DNA of 9,683 nt from an uncultured Coriobacteriaceae bacterium (GTDB lineage: Bacteria > Actinomycetota > Coriobacteriia > Coriobacteriales > QAMH01). Shown piece by piece: positions 1 to 6,446 of the stretch. How positions within the stretch are numbered: the stretch's first letter is position 1; every line of letters begins with the position of its first letter. The translations under genes and the position numbers were made by a program. Location of the stretch: assembly GCA_902783175.1 (NCBI GenBank), contig CACZQA010000228.1, positions 1-9,683 on the forward strand, written 5' to 3'. The notes under the pieces were generated by a model. That model was not told where the DNA came from, made no database searches, and saw only the letters and a program-made list of their open reading frames with translations.

Positions 1-627
1 CTGAACCGCATGAACGACATGCTCGGAAACGTCGAGGTGGGCGGTACCATCACGCTCGACGGCGAGGACATCAACCATGGCACGATCGACCCGGTCGAGC
101 TGCGCATGCGCGTGGGGATGGTCTTCCAACAGCCGAGCGTGTTCCCTCTATCCATCTACGACAACGTCGCCTATGGCCCGCGCTTGCGTGGGGTGAAGAG
201 CCGCTCTGACCTTGACCCGCTCGTCGAGGACTGCCTGAGGCGCGCCGCGCTGTGGGACGAGGTCAAAGACGAGCTCTCGTCGAGCGCACTCGGGCTTTCG
301 GGTGGTCAGCAGCAGCGCCTGTGCATCGCCCGCGCCCTGGCGACCGACCCCGAGGTGCTGCTCATGGACGAGCCTTGTTCGGCGCTCGATCCCATCTCGA
401 CGAACCAGATCGAGCAGACCATCCGCGACCTCACCCAGTCCATGACCGTGGTCATCGTCACGCACAACATGCAGCAGGCGACGCGCGTCTCGGACTTCAC
501 GATGTTCATGCTGCGCGAGTCCATGGCCGAGCCGGCTCATCTCGTCGAGTCCGGCACGACCGAGCAGATCTTTTCCAGGCCCGTCGACAAGCGAACCGAG
601 GACTACATCACGGGGCACTTTGGCTGA
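1..627 (+). CDS. pstB: Phosphate ABC transporter ATP-binding protein PstB, first copy (5' end outside window)
   Basis: This is the ATPase subunit of the Pst phosphate importer, which hydrolyses ATP on the cytoplasmic face of PstC-PstA. The frame is open from base 1 and starts mid-protein at the residues LNRMND, which normally follow the Walker A helix. The Walker A motif and true start are therefore to the left of the window. Of the 208 visible residues, the Q-loop is at 41-44 (VFQQ), the ABC signature at 99-106 (LSGGQQQR), Walker B with the catalytic Glu at 119-125 (VLLMDEP, E124) and the switch His at 155 (VTHN). It ends in the usual PstB tail, DYITGHFG. The segment after the Q-loop ([12 protein letters not shown]) is typical of PstB. 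A second, complete pstB lies at 3566-4381, so this is a paralogue rather than the only ATPase. Between Walker B and the tail it carries a slightly longer loop ([14 protein letters not shown]) than the second copy. Identification as PstB is very secure; the reason for two copies is not known from the sequence. Confidence 0.95.
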   Translation: MNRMNDMLGNVEVGGTITLDGEDINHGTIDPVELRMRVGMVFQQPSVFPLSIYDNVAYGPRLRGVKSRSDLDPLVEDCLRRAALWDEVKDELSSSALGLSGGQQQRLCIARALATDPEVLLMDEPCSALDPISTNQIEQTIRDLTQSMTVVIVTHNMQQATRVSDFTMFMLRESMAEPAHLVESGTTEQIFSRPVDKRTEDYITGHFG

Positions 628-686
628 CGGGAAAACTCCGGGCGGGCCGTCCTCCCCTTGGCCTGCTCGTGCACGAACGGGAACCC

Positions 687-708
687 GGTCGACCGAGTTT
701 GGTCGGCC
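687..708 (+). promoter_or_regulatory. Stem-loop in the pstB-pstS spacer
   Basis: An inverted repeat pairs 687-694 (GGTCGACC) with 701-708 (GGTCGGCC) around the 6-base loop GAGTTT. This gives an 8-bp stem with one G-U pair. No T-run follows, so it is not a standard intrinsic terminator. It lies in the 126-bp spacer (628-753) between the first pstB and pstS, the longest non-coding gap in the window. Possible roles are mRNA processing, stabilising the pstS message or partial termination. I saw no convincing -35/-10 pair or Pho-box-like direct repeat in this spacer. Confidence 0.35.
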
Positions 709-737
709 TTCCAATACGAAAGAAACTGGCATCGAAA

Positions 738-743
738 GAGGAG
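738..743 (+). promoter_or_regulatory. Ribosome binding site of pstS
   Basis: The purine run GAGGAG lies 10 bases upstream of the ATG at 754. An AGGA at 747-750 is closer but only 3 bases from the start. This site decides the pstS start. The same frame is open further upstream, to a TTG at 658, but that stretch has no Shine-Dalgarno match and would put non-signal sequence before the lipoprotein signal peptide. Confidence 0.6.
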
Positions 744-753
744 TATAGGAAAC

Positions 754-1683
754 ATGAAGAACAAGCTTTCGGGTAAGTGGACCAAGGCACTGGTCACGGG
801 CGCGGTGTGCGTGGCCATGGCGGCGACGCTCGGCTTGGTCGGATGCGGGTCTGGCCAAAGCGCGAACTCCGGCAAGCAGCAAAACCTCTCCGGCTCGATC
901 ACGGCCGTCGGCTCGACGGCGCTGCAGCCGCTCGTCGAGGCAGGCGCGGAGCAGTTCATGGGCAAGAACAGCGGCGTGCAGATTACCGTCCAGGGTGGCG
1001 GCTCTGGCCAGGGCATCACGCAGATCGCCGAAGGCTCCGTCCAGATCGGTGATTCCGACGTGTTCGCCGAGGAGAAGCTGAAGAACAAAGACGACATCTC
1101 CAAGATCACCGACAACAAGGTCGCCGTCGTCGGCATGGGCCCGGTCGTGAACTCCGACGTCAACATCGACGACATCTCCATGGACAACCTGAAGAAGATC
1201 TTCACGGGCGAGGTTACCAACTGGAAGCAGGTCGGCGGACAGGACCTCGCCATCACCGTCATCAACCGCGCGTCCGGTTCTGGTACCCGCGCGACCTTCG
1301 AGAAGGCCGTCCTGGGCGACACCAAGGTTCCCGCAAGCTTCACCCCGCAGGAGCAGGACTCCTCGGGCACCGTTGCCAAGATGGTCGCAGAGACCCCGGG
1401 TGCCATCAGCTACCTGGCGTTCTCCTACTACACCGACAGCTTCAAGGCGCTCTCCGTTGACGGCGTAGCCCCCAAGGCGGAAAACGTCGAGACTAACGCC
1501 TGGAAGATCTGGTCCTACGAGCACATGTACACCGCGGCCAACCCCGACGAGGCCACCCAGGCATTCATCGACTACATGCTCTCCGACGACGTCCAGGGTT
1601 CGCTCGTCGAGAAGAACGGCTACATCGCCATCGCCAACATGAAGGTCGAGCGCGATGCTTCCGGAAACGTGAAGAACCTGTAA
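754..1683 (+). CDS. pstS: Phosphate-binding lipoprotein PstS
   Basis: This is the extracytoplasmic phosphate receptor of the Pst importer, 309 residues long. It captures inorganic phosphate and delivers it to PstC-PstA. The N-terminus is a lipoprotein signal: positive residues (MKNKLSGKWTK), a hydrophobic core at about 12-29 and the lipobox LVGC, with the lipidated Cys at 31. A short Ser/Gly/Gln-rich linker follows. The mature protein carries the PstS phosphate-contact motifs: GST at 53-55, the Gly-rich GGGSGQG at 81-87, GDSD at 99-102 and SGSGTR at 174-179. The C-terminal ISYLAFSY segment and the final DDVQGSLVEKNGYI stretch are also family-like. The start at 754 is chosen for the lipoprotein signal and the GAGGAG just upstream. 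The gene follows the first pstB after 126 bp and precedes pstC by 76 bp, with a stem-loop in that second gap. Phosphate-starvation control is expected for the family, but no operator is recognisable here. Confidence 0.96.
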   Translation: MKNKLSGKWTKALVTGAVCVAMAATLGLVGCGSGQSANSGKQQNLSGSITAVGSTALQPLVEAGAEQFMGKNSGVQITVQGGGSGQGITQIAEGSVQIGDSDVFAEEKLKNKDDISKITDNKVAVVGMGPVVNSDVNIDDISMDNLKKIFTGEVTNWKQVGGQDLAITVINRASGSGTRATFEKAVLGDTKVPASFTPQEQDSSGTVAKMVAETPGAISYLAFSYYTDSFKALSVDGVAPKAENVETNAWKIWSYEHMYTAANPDEATQAFIDYMLSDDVQGSLVEKNGYIAIANMKVERDASGNVKNL

Positions 1684-1698
1684 TCAATCACAGCATCC

Positions 1699-1732
1699 GA
1701 AGAGGGGCGGTCCGTCTCGGCCGTCCCTCTTC
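1699..1732 (+). promoter_or_regulatory. Stem-loop between pstS and pstC (partial terminator or mRNA stabiliser)
   Basis: The arm 1699-1710 (GAAGAGGGGCGG) pairs with 1721-1732 (CCGTCCCTCTTC) around a 10-base loop. This gives a continuous 12-bp stem with one G-U pair. It begins 15 bases after the pstS stop codon. The sequence that follows (CTGTTATG) has no run of T, so full intrinsic termination is unlikely. Such hairpins after a binding-protein gene commonly protect the upstream message or allow only partial read-through, giving more PstS than permease. That role is inferred from position. Confidence 0.6.
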
Positions 1733-1759
1733 CTGTTATGAATGGAAGCTCAGTCGCAC

Positions 1760-2662
1760 ATGAAATCGTTGCAAAAACACCAGCTGGAGCGCGTCGGCAA
1801 ATCCCTGACCGGGTTCTGCATCGCCGTCGTCATCCTCGTGGTGGGCTCTCTCGTCGTCATGGTCGCACAGCGCGGCCTGTCGGCGTTTGCCGTCGACGGC
1901 GTCGACCTGTGGGGCTTTTTGTCGGGGGTAACCTGGAACCCGCATCAGCCCGACGCGTCCGGTGCCCCCACCGTAGGCGCGCTTCCGATGATCTTCGGCT
2001 CGTTTGCGGTCACGCTGCTCTCGTGTCTGTTCGTGATCCCGTTCGCGCTCGGCTCGGCAATCTACACCGTCGAAGTCAACCCCAAGTTCGGCAACACGGT
2101 GTTCCGTCCCGCGCTCGAGCTGCTCGTCGGCATCCCGTCGGTCGTGTTCGGCCTCGTCGGCCTGACGATCGTCGTCCCGTGGATCCGCGGGTGGTCGGGC
2201 GGCACGGGCTACGGCATCTTGGCAGGCTCGCTCGTGTTGGCGGTCATGGTGCTGCCGACGGTCACCTCGCTCATCATCGACGCGCTCAACGCCGTCCCAG
2301 CGGCATATCGCATGTCGTCGTCGGCGCTAGGCGGAACACGCTGGCAGAACACTTGGCACATCGTGCTCAAGGCGGCGACGCCCGGCATCTTGACGGCGAT
2401 CATCCTCGGCATGGCGCGCGCCTTTGGCGAGGCGCTGGCGGTCCAGATGGTCATCGGCAACGCTGCGACGATACCCGACTCGCTCGTCAGCCCTGCGGCA
2501 ACGCTCACGTCCGTGCTCACGACGAGCATGGGCAACGAGGCGATGGGCACGGTATACAACGACGTGCTGTGGTCTCTCGCCTTGATCTTGCTGCTCATGT
2601 CGCTCGTGTTCATCTTGATCGTCCACATCATCGGCAACAGGTCGGAGGTCAAGCATGGCTAG
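1760..2662 (+). CDS. pstC: Phosphate ABC transporter permease PstC
   Basis: This is one of the two membrane subunits forming the phosphate channel; it pairs with PstA and docks PstB. From the chosen start it has 300 residues with about six hydrophobic segments, near 18-36, 78-100, 122-141, 152-174, 208-228 and 268-291. The ATPase-coupling (EAA-type) loop is at about 183-206 (AYRMSSSALGGTRW then a conserved-type helix), followed by ARAFGEALA at 219-227. This matches binding-protein-dependent permeases of the PstC type. The start at 1760 has a GGAAG 11 bases upstream. An in-frame ATG at 1742 would add six residues but has no ribosome binding site and sits closer to the preceding stem-loop, so I prefer 1760 without certainty. 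The stop codon lies inside pstA, an 8-base overlap that suggests coupled translation of the two permeases. Confidence 0.94.
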   Translation: MKSLQKHQLERVGKSLTGFCIAVVILVVGSLVVMVAQRGLSAFAVDGVDLWGFLSGVTWNPHQPDASGAPTVGALPMIFGSFAVTLLSCLFVIPFALGSAIYTVEVNPKFGNTVFRPALELLVGIPSVVFGLVGLTIVVPWIRGWSGGTGYGILAGSLVLAVMVLPTVTSLIIDALNAVPAAYRMSSSALGGTRWQNTWHIVLKAATPGILTAIILGMARAFGEALAVQMVIGNAATIPDSLVSPAATLTSVLTTSMGNEAMGTVYNDVLWSLALILLLMSLVFILIVHIIGNRSEVKHG

Positions 2663-3569
2663 CGATATCAAGGCGCAGGTCTCGCGCGCAAAGCGCGAGG
2701 ACAAGATAGCCACGGGAATCTTGATGGCAATCGTGGCGTTCATCTTCATCCTGCTCGCGGCGCTCATCGTCTACATCATCGCGAGCGGCGCCCAAAAGGC
2801 GTTCGACCCGAGCTTCCTTACGGGCAAACCCGAGCAGTTCAAGGAGGGCGGCGGCATCGGCCCCGAGCTCTTCAACTCGTTCTACCTGCTCGTTCTGACC
2901 ATGATCATCTCGGTTCCGCTGTCTTTGGGCGCGGCGATCTACCTTGTCGAGTACGCGCCGGGCAACCGCGTGACCCACATTATCAAAACGGTCATCGAGG
3001 TGCTCTCGTCGCTGCCGTCCATCGTCGTCGGCCTGTTCGGCTTCCTGCTGTTCGTCATCTACTTTGGCTGGGGCTTCTCGATTATCTCGGGCGCGTTCGC
3101 GCTGACGATCTTCAACATCCCGCTGCTGGTGCGCGTCATCCAGCAGGCGCTCGAGTCCGTCCCCACCACGCAACGCGACGCAGGCCTCGCGCTGGGCCTG
3201 ACGCGCTGGGAGACGACCATCCACATCCTGCTTCCCACCGCCATGCCCGCGATTATCACCGGCATCATCTTGTCGGCCGGGCGCGTCTTCGGCGAGGCGG
3301 CGGCGCTCATCTACACGGCGGGGCAGTCGGCTCCCATGCTCGACTTCACGTGCCTGGACTTCTCGAGCCCGACGTGCCCGTGGAATATCTTCCGCCCGGC
3401 AGAGACGCTGGCTGTGCACATCTGGAAGATCAACTCCGAAGGCGTCGTGCCCGATTTGGCCGCGATCTCGAACGGCACGGCGGCCGTGCTCATGATCTGC
3501 GTGCTGCTGTTCAATCTTATCGCGCGTTTCGTGGGCAAGCGTGTGGGAAAGAAGCTGGTGGCCGAATGA
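2655..3569 (+). CDS. pstA: Phosphate ABC transporter permease PstA
   Basis: This is the second membrane subunit of the phosphate importer, 304 residues, partner of PstC. Hydrophobic segments lie near 19-44, 75-97, 114-136, 140-163, 194-209 and 274-294. The coupling loop is at about 170-190 (PTTQRDAGLALGLTRW), followed by GRVFGEAAAL at 209-218, the typical PstA arrangement. The start is fixed by a GGAGG at 2644-2648, six bases before the ATG, which overlaps the end of pstC by 8 bases. A segment at about 229-245 has two cysteines (C233 and C241). By the usual topology it should face outside, so a disulfide is possible but unproven. The stop codon overlaps the upstream-most candidate ATG of the second pstB (ATGA), continuing the coupled operon. 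Confidence 0.95.
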   Translation: MASDIKAQVSRAKREDKIATGILMAIVAFIFILLAALIVYIIASGAQKAFDPSFLTGKPEQFKEGGGIGPELFNSFYLLVLTMIISVPLSLGAAIYLVEYAPGNRVTHIIKTVIEVLSSLPSIVVGLFGFLLFVIYFGWGFSIISGAFALTIFNIPLLVRVIQQALESVPTTQRDAGLALGLTRWETTIHILLPTAMPAIITGIILSAGRVFGEAAALIYTAGQSAPMLDFTCLDFSSPTCPWNIFRPAETLAVHIWKINSEGVVPDLAAISNGTAAVLMICVLLFNLIARFVGKRVGKKLVAE

Positions 3570-4381
3570 TGCAGATTACCGAACGTGACACCCGCGGTGC
3601 GGCAGTGGAGGCAGAGATGCGCGAGCCCGTCCTGGCGACGCATGACGTGGGCGTTCGCTACGACGAGACCAAGGTGGCGCTTTCCGGCGTCAACCTCGAG
3701 TTTGCCGCTGGGGAGGTGACGTCGCTCATCGGCCCCTCCGGCTGCGGCAAGTCGACGTTCTTACGCTGCCTGAACCTGATGAACCGCGAGATACCCCACT
3801 GCCACATCGACGGCGAGATCGTCTACGACGGTCACAATATCAACACGCCCGACGAAAACCTCTACGAGCTCAGGCAATCGATTGGGATGGTGTTCCAGAT
3901 TCCCAACCCGTTTCGCAAGTCGATCCGAGACAACATCACCTTCGCGCCGCGCTGCCACGGCATCAAGGACAAAAAGCGCCTCGACGAGATCGTGGAGACG
4001 TCGCTCGTCAAGGCGGCACTGTGGGACGAGGTGAAAGACAAGCTCGACAAGAGCGCCTACGCGCTTTCGGGCGGGCAGCGGCAGCGTCTGTGCATCGCGC
4101 GCACCCTTGCCATGAACCCCAAGGTCGTGTTGATGGACGAGCCGTGCTCGGCGCTCGACCCGATTGCCACGTTCTCGATCGAGGACACGATCGGGCAGAT
4201 AGCCGGCGAGGGAATCAGCGTGATCATCGTCACGCACAACATCGAGCAGGCGGCCCGCATCTCCGACAAGACCGCCTATTTCCTGCTGGGAGAGGTCGTC
4301 GAGTGGGGCGATACCGACGCCGTCTTCTCGGACCCGAAAGACAAACGCACGCAAGACTATTTGACGGGAAGGTTTGGCTGA
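3566..4381 (+). CDS. pstB: Phosphate ABC transporter ATP-binding protein PstB, second copy (complete)
   Basis: This is a complete Pst ATPase, placed directly after its permeases. It has 271 residues from the ATG that overlaps the pstA stop, with Walker A at 56-64 (GPSGCGKST), Q-loop Q111 (VFQIPNPF), signature 168-175 (LSGGQRQR), Walker B and catalytic Glu at 187-193 (VVLMDEP, E192) and switch His 224. It ends DYLTGRFG. The first 17 residues are not family-like. An internal ATG at 3617 has a strong GTGGAGG site five bases upstream and would give a 254-residue protein of normal PstB length. Either start is possible, and 3617 may be the main one. Just past the Q-loop it reads FRKSIRDNITF, where the usual PstB sequence is close to FPMSIYENVAYG. 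This region contacts the permease coupling helices, so the two PstB copies may couple differently. The stop codon overlaps the phoU start by one base. Confidence 0.95.
   Translation: MMQITERDTRGAAVEAEMREPVLATHDVGVRYDETKVALSGVNLEFAAGEVTSLIGPSGCGKSTFLRCLNLMNREIPHCHIDGEIVYDGHNINTPDENLYELRQSIGMVFQIPNPFRKSIRDNITFAPRCHGIKDKKRLDEIVETSLVKAALWDEVKDKLDKSAYALSGGQRQRLCIARTLAMNPKVVLMDEPCSALDPIATFSIEDTIGQIAGEGISVIIVTHNIEQAARISDKTAYFLLGEVVEWGDTDAVFSDPKDKRTQDYLTGRFG
3605..3611 (+). promoter_or_regulatory. Internal ribosome binding site for a shorter PstB start
   Basis: GTGGAGG lies five bases before the in-frame ATG at 3617. The match is better than the one ahead of the ATG at 3566, which has only GGTGG. 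Starting at 3617 removes 17 poorly conserved residues and leaves a protein of usual PstB length. Confidence 0.5.
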
Positions 4382-5052
4382 TGCCGCGAATCGAATACGA
4401 GCGCCAGCTCGCCGACCTGGACGCGAAGGTCCAGGCGATGGGCGCGCATGTGAAAGAACTGTACGAGAAAGCGTACGAGGCGACGGGCACGGGCCGTCTC
4501 GAGGAGGGGTGGAGCGTCGATGCGGCGCAGTCCGACAACGCCGCCGCCGAGCGTGCCATCGAAAGCCTGTGCCTGCGCATCCTGCTCAGGCAGCAGCCCG
4601 TGGCGGGGGACCTGCGCGAGGTATCGGGCGCCCTCAAGATGGTGACCGACCTCAAGCGCGTCTCCGACCTCTCGGCAGACGTCTGCCGCATCGTCTCCGA
4701 ACTCGAGGGGCACGTCTGCGACATCCAGCGCAGCGACCTGCTCGACATGGGGGCGCTCGTCGCGGAGATGCTCGACTGCGCCGTGCGCTCGTACCTTGCG
4801 GGCGACCTCAAACTCGCGCATCGCACCATCGCCATGGACGACGAGGCGGACGTGTACTACGAGAAGATTCGCGAGAGGATCATCCAGGGGATGCTCGACA
4901 GTCAGACCGAGGCGCAAGACGCCGTCAACCTGCTCATGATCGCGAAGTACTACGAGCGTATCGGCGACCATGCCGAAAACGTCGCGCGCTGGGCGGAGTA
5001 CACCGTGAACGGCACGCGCGAAGACGAGCCGCCCACGGGCGTTGGGTTGTAG
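4381..5052 (+). CDS. phoU: Phosphate-specific transport regulator PhoU
   Basis: PhoU is a cytoplasmic helical protein that represses Pst uptake and Pho signalling when phosphate is plentiful. In known systems it links the transporter to the PhoR-type sensor kinase. The protein has 223 residues and two PhoU repeats of three helices each. The metal-binding motifs are visible: D90-x-x-R93-x-x-D96 (DLKRVSD) in the first repeat and E192-RIGD196-HAEN in the second, within the classic KYYERIGDHAENV signature. It begins on the A of the preceding pstB stop codon, with GGGAAGG at 4366-4372 eight bases upstream, so it is the last gene of the pst operon and coupled to pstB. No sensor kinase or response regulator is in the window. 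It ends 15 bp from the stop codon of the convergent aminotransferase gene. Confidence 0.95.
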   Translation: MPRIEYERQLADLDAKVQAMGAHVKELYEKAYEATGTGRLEEGWSVDAAQSDNAAAERAIESLCLRILLRQQPVAGDLREVSGALKMVTDLKRVSDLSADVCRIVSELEGHVCDIQRSDLLDMGALVAEMLDCAVRSYLAGDLKLAHRTIAMDDEADVYYEKIRERIIQGMLDSQTEAQDAVNLLMIAKYYERIGDHAENVARWAEYTVNGTREDEPPTGVGL

Positions 5053-5070
5053 GAAAGGCGCTGCTTCCTA
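5050..5070. other. Short inverted repeat spanning two convergent stop codons
   Basis: TAGGAA at 5050-5055 is the exact inverse complement of TTCCTA at 5065-5070. The outer three bases of each arm are the stop codons of phoU (plus strand) and of the aminotransferase (minus strand). The stem is only 6 bp with a 9-base loop, and no T-run follows on either strand, so it is weak as a terminator. No better terminator is visible between the two convergent operons. Confidence 0.3.
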
Positions 5071-6354
5071 GGCGAGGAGCTTGCGCACGGCGGCAAGGCG
5101 GACGCAGACGGTGAAGACGTGCGCGGCTTGCACGAGGTCGTCGAGCGTAGGGAAGCTCGGGGCGATGCGGATGTCGGAATCGCGCGGGTCGACGCCGTGC
5201 GGCCAGGTCGCGCCCGCCCCCGTCAGCTTGACGCCGGCATCTGCCGCGAGCCGCACGATTTCGGTCGCGGTGCCCTCGGGCGCGGTGAAGCTGATGAAGT
5301 AGCCCCCGTTGGGGCGCGTCCACGAGCCTACCCCCGTGGCGGAGAGCTCGTCATCGAAAATCTGCAGCACGGCCTCGAACTTGGGGCGCAGCAAGGCGGC
5401 GTGCTTGCTCATGTGCGCGGCAAGCGTCGGGGCGTCCTTGAGGAAACGCACATGGCGCAGCTGGTTGAGCTTGTCGAAGCCGATGGTCTGCGCACCCATG
5501 TTGGCGCAGGCTTCCGCGACGTTGGCCTCGCTCGAGACAAAAGCCGCGATGCCCGCTCCGGGGAAGGTGATCTTGGAGGTCGAGCAGAACTCGAAGGCCA
5601 TGTCGGGGCTGCCCGCCCTCTCGCATTCGTCGAGAATGTTGAGGATCTGGTCCTGATGCGCGGCGTCGTCGTGGAGATGGTGCACGGCATAGGCGTTGTC
5701 CCAGAAGATGCGGAAGTCAGCTGCTGCGGGCTTGAGCTGCGCAAACGCCCTGACCGTCGTATCGGAGTAGCTATAGCCCTGGGGGTTGGAGTACTTGGGC
5801 ACGCACCAGATGCCCTTCACGGACGCATCGCCCTCGACAAGCGCGCGCACCTTGTCCATATCGGGGCCTTCCGGGGTCATCTCGACGGGAATCATCTCGA
5901 TGCCGAAGTGCTCGCAGATGCGGAAGTGGCGGTCGTAGCCCGGAACGGGGCACAGCCACCTGACCGTGTCGAGCTTGCCCCAGGGCGTGTTGCCCGCCAC
6001 GCCGTGCGTCCAGGCGCGGGCGATGGTGTCGTACATCACGTTGAGGCTGGAGGCGCCGCAGACGATGACCTGCTCGGGGCGCGCGCCGACCATGTCCGCG
6101 ACGAACGCGCGTGCCTCGGGGATGCCGGCGAGCACGCCGTAGTTGCGGCAATCGGTGCCGTCGCTTGCGGTGAGGTCGCTTGCGGAGTCGAGCGTGTCGA
6201 GCATCGGCAGGCTCAGCTCGAGCTGGGCGGCGCTCGGCTTGCCACGGGCCATGTTCAGGTCGAGCCCACGCGCCTTGAACGCGTTGTACTGCTCTTCGAG
6301 CTGGGCGAGCGTCTGTTCGAGTTCTGCGTGCGTCATGTCCGCATAGCGTTTCAT
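5068..6354 (-). CDS. Aspartate-aminotransferase-type PLP enzyme (fold type I)
   Basis: This is a 428-residue pyridoxal-phosphate aminotransferase, most likely aspartate + 2-oxoglutarate to oxaloacetate + glutamate. The N-terminal LNMARGKPSAAQLELS block (residues 33-48) and overall length resemble the actinobacterial-type aspartate aminotransferases (the Asp_aminotransf family) rather than the classical AspC group. Visible active-site residues are N190 (SNPQG), D219 and Y222 (FWDNAYAVH), the PLP-binding lysine K261 (STSKITFPGAG) and the carboxylate-binding arginine R396 (DIRIAPSF). The start at 6354 has AGGAAGG six bases upstream, and the sequence MKRYADMTHAELEQ begins a family-like N-terminus. 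The frame stays open upstream to an ATG at 6423, but that one has no ribosome site and overlaps a likely -10 box. The gene lies just beyond a terminator that ends the riboflavin operon, so it probably has its own promoter or relies on read-through. Substrate specificity is not proven by sequence. Confidence 0.9.
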   Translation of the reverse strand: MKRYADMTHAELEQTLAQLEEQYNAFKARGLDLNMARGKPSAAQLELSLPMLDTLDSASDLTASDGTDCRNYGVLAGIPEARAFVADMVGARPEQVIVCGASSLNVMYDTIARAWTHGVAGNTPWGKLDTVRWLCPVPGYDRHFRICEHFGIEMIPVEMTPEGPDMDKVRALVEGDASVKGIWCVPKYSNPQGYSYSDTTVRAFAQLKPAAADFRIFWDNAYAVHHLHDDAAHQDQILNILDECERAGSPDMAFEFCSTSKITFPGAGIAAFVSSEANVAEACANMGAQTIGFDKLNQLRHVRFLKDAPTLAAHMSKHAALLRPKFEAVLQIFDDELSATGVGSWTRPNGGYFISFTAPEGTATEIVRLAADAGVKLTGAGATWPHGVDPRDSDIRIAPSFPTLDDLVQAAHVFTVCVRLAAVRKLLA

Positions 6355-6360
6355 GGGCGA

Positions 6361-6367
6361 CCTTCCT
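6361..6367 (-). promoter_or_regulatory. Ribosome binding site of the aminotransferase gene
   Basis: On the minus strand this reads AGGAAGG, six bases before the ATG at 6354. It sets the start and excludes the in-frame upstream extension. It begins only 12 bases after the end of the preceding terminator's T-run. Confidence 0.7.
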
Positions 6368-6379
6368 GTTTGCGGTGAC

Positions 6380-6408
6380 AAAAAACGCGGGCTTGGAAAA
6401 GCCCGCGT
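6380..6408 (-). terminator. Rho-independent terminator after the riboflavin/HAD operon
   Basis: Read on the minus strand, ACGCGGGCTT (6399-6408) pairs perfectly with AAGCCCGCGT (6385-6394) around a TTCC loop. The final T and five more give a run of six T. This is a textbook intrinsic terminator with a 10-bp GC-rich stem. It starts about 38 bases after the HAD phosphatase stop codon and ends 25 bases before the aminotransferase ATG. It must end most transcripts from the riboflavin operon. If the aminotransferase promoter is the -10 box at 6424-6429, the terminator lies in that gene's 5' leader and could act as an attenuator. Confidence 0.88.
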
Positions 6409-6423
6409 GGCTGAACCGTGCAT

Positions 6424-6429
6424 ATTATA
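6424..6429 (-). promoter_or_regulatory. Candidate -10 box for the aminotransferase gene
   Basis: The minus strand reads TATAAT, a perfect -10 hexamer in a locally AT-rich patch of an otherwise GC-rich region. It lies just after the HAD phosphatase stop codon. The -35 region at 16-18 bp spacing (around 6446-6453) is GC-rich and a poor match, so the promoter would be weak, activator-dependent or recognised mainly by the -10. Transcription would start near 6417, giving a leader of about 60 bases that contains the terminator hairpin. Confidence 0.4.
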
Positions 6430-6446
6430 GGCATCGCGCCGCTGCC

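Noticed and set aside
658..753. Upstream extension of PstS from a TTG at 658
   Set aside because: It would bury the lipoprotein signal peptide 32 residues inside the protein and has no ribosome site; the ATG at 754 has GAGGAG.
148..1524. Long open frame of 458 codons on the minus strand opposite pstB and pstS
   Set aside because: It is antisense to two well-conserved genes, its composition is Arg/Gly/Asp/Val-rich without motifs, and such frames arise from strong G/C third-position bias.
5119..6378. Open frame of 419 codons on the plus strand opposite the aminotransferase
   Set aside because: The opposite strand encodes a clear PLP enzyme with all active-site residues; this frame has no recognisable domain.
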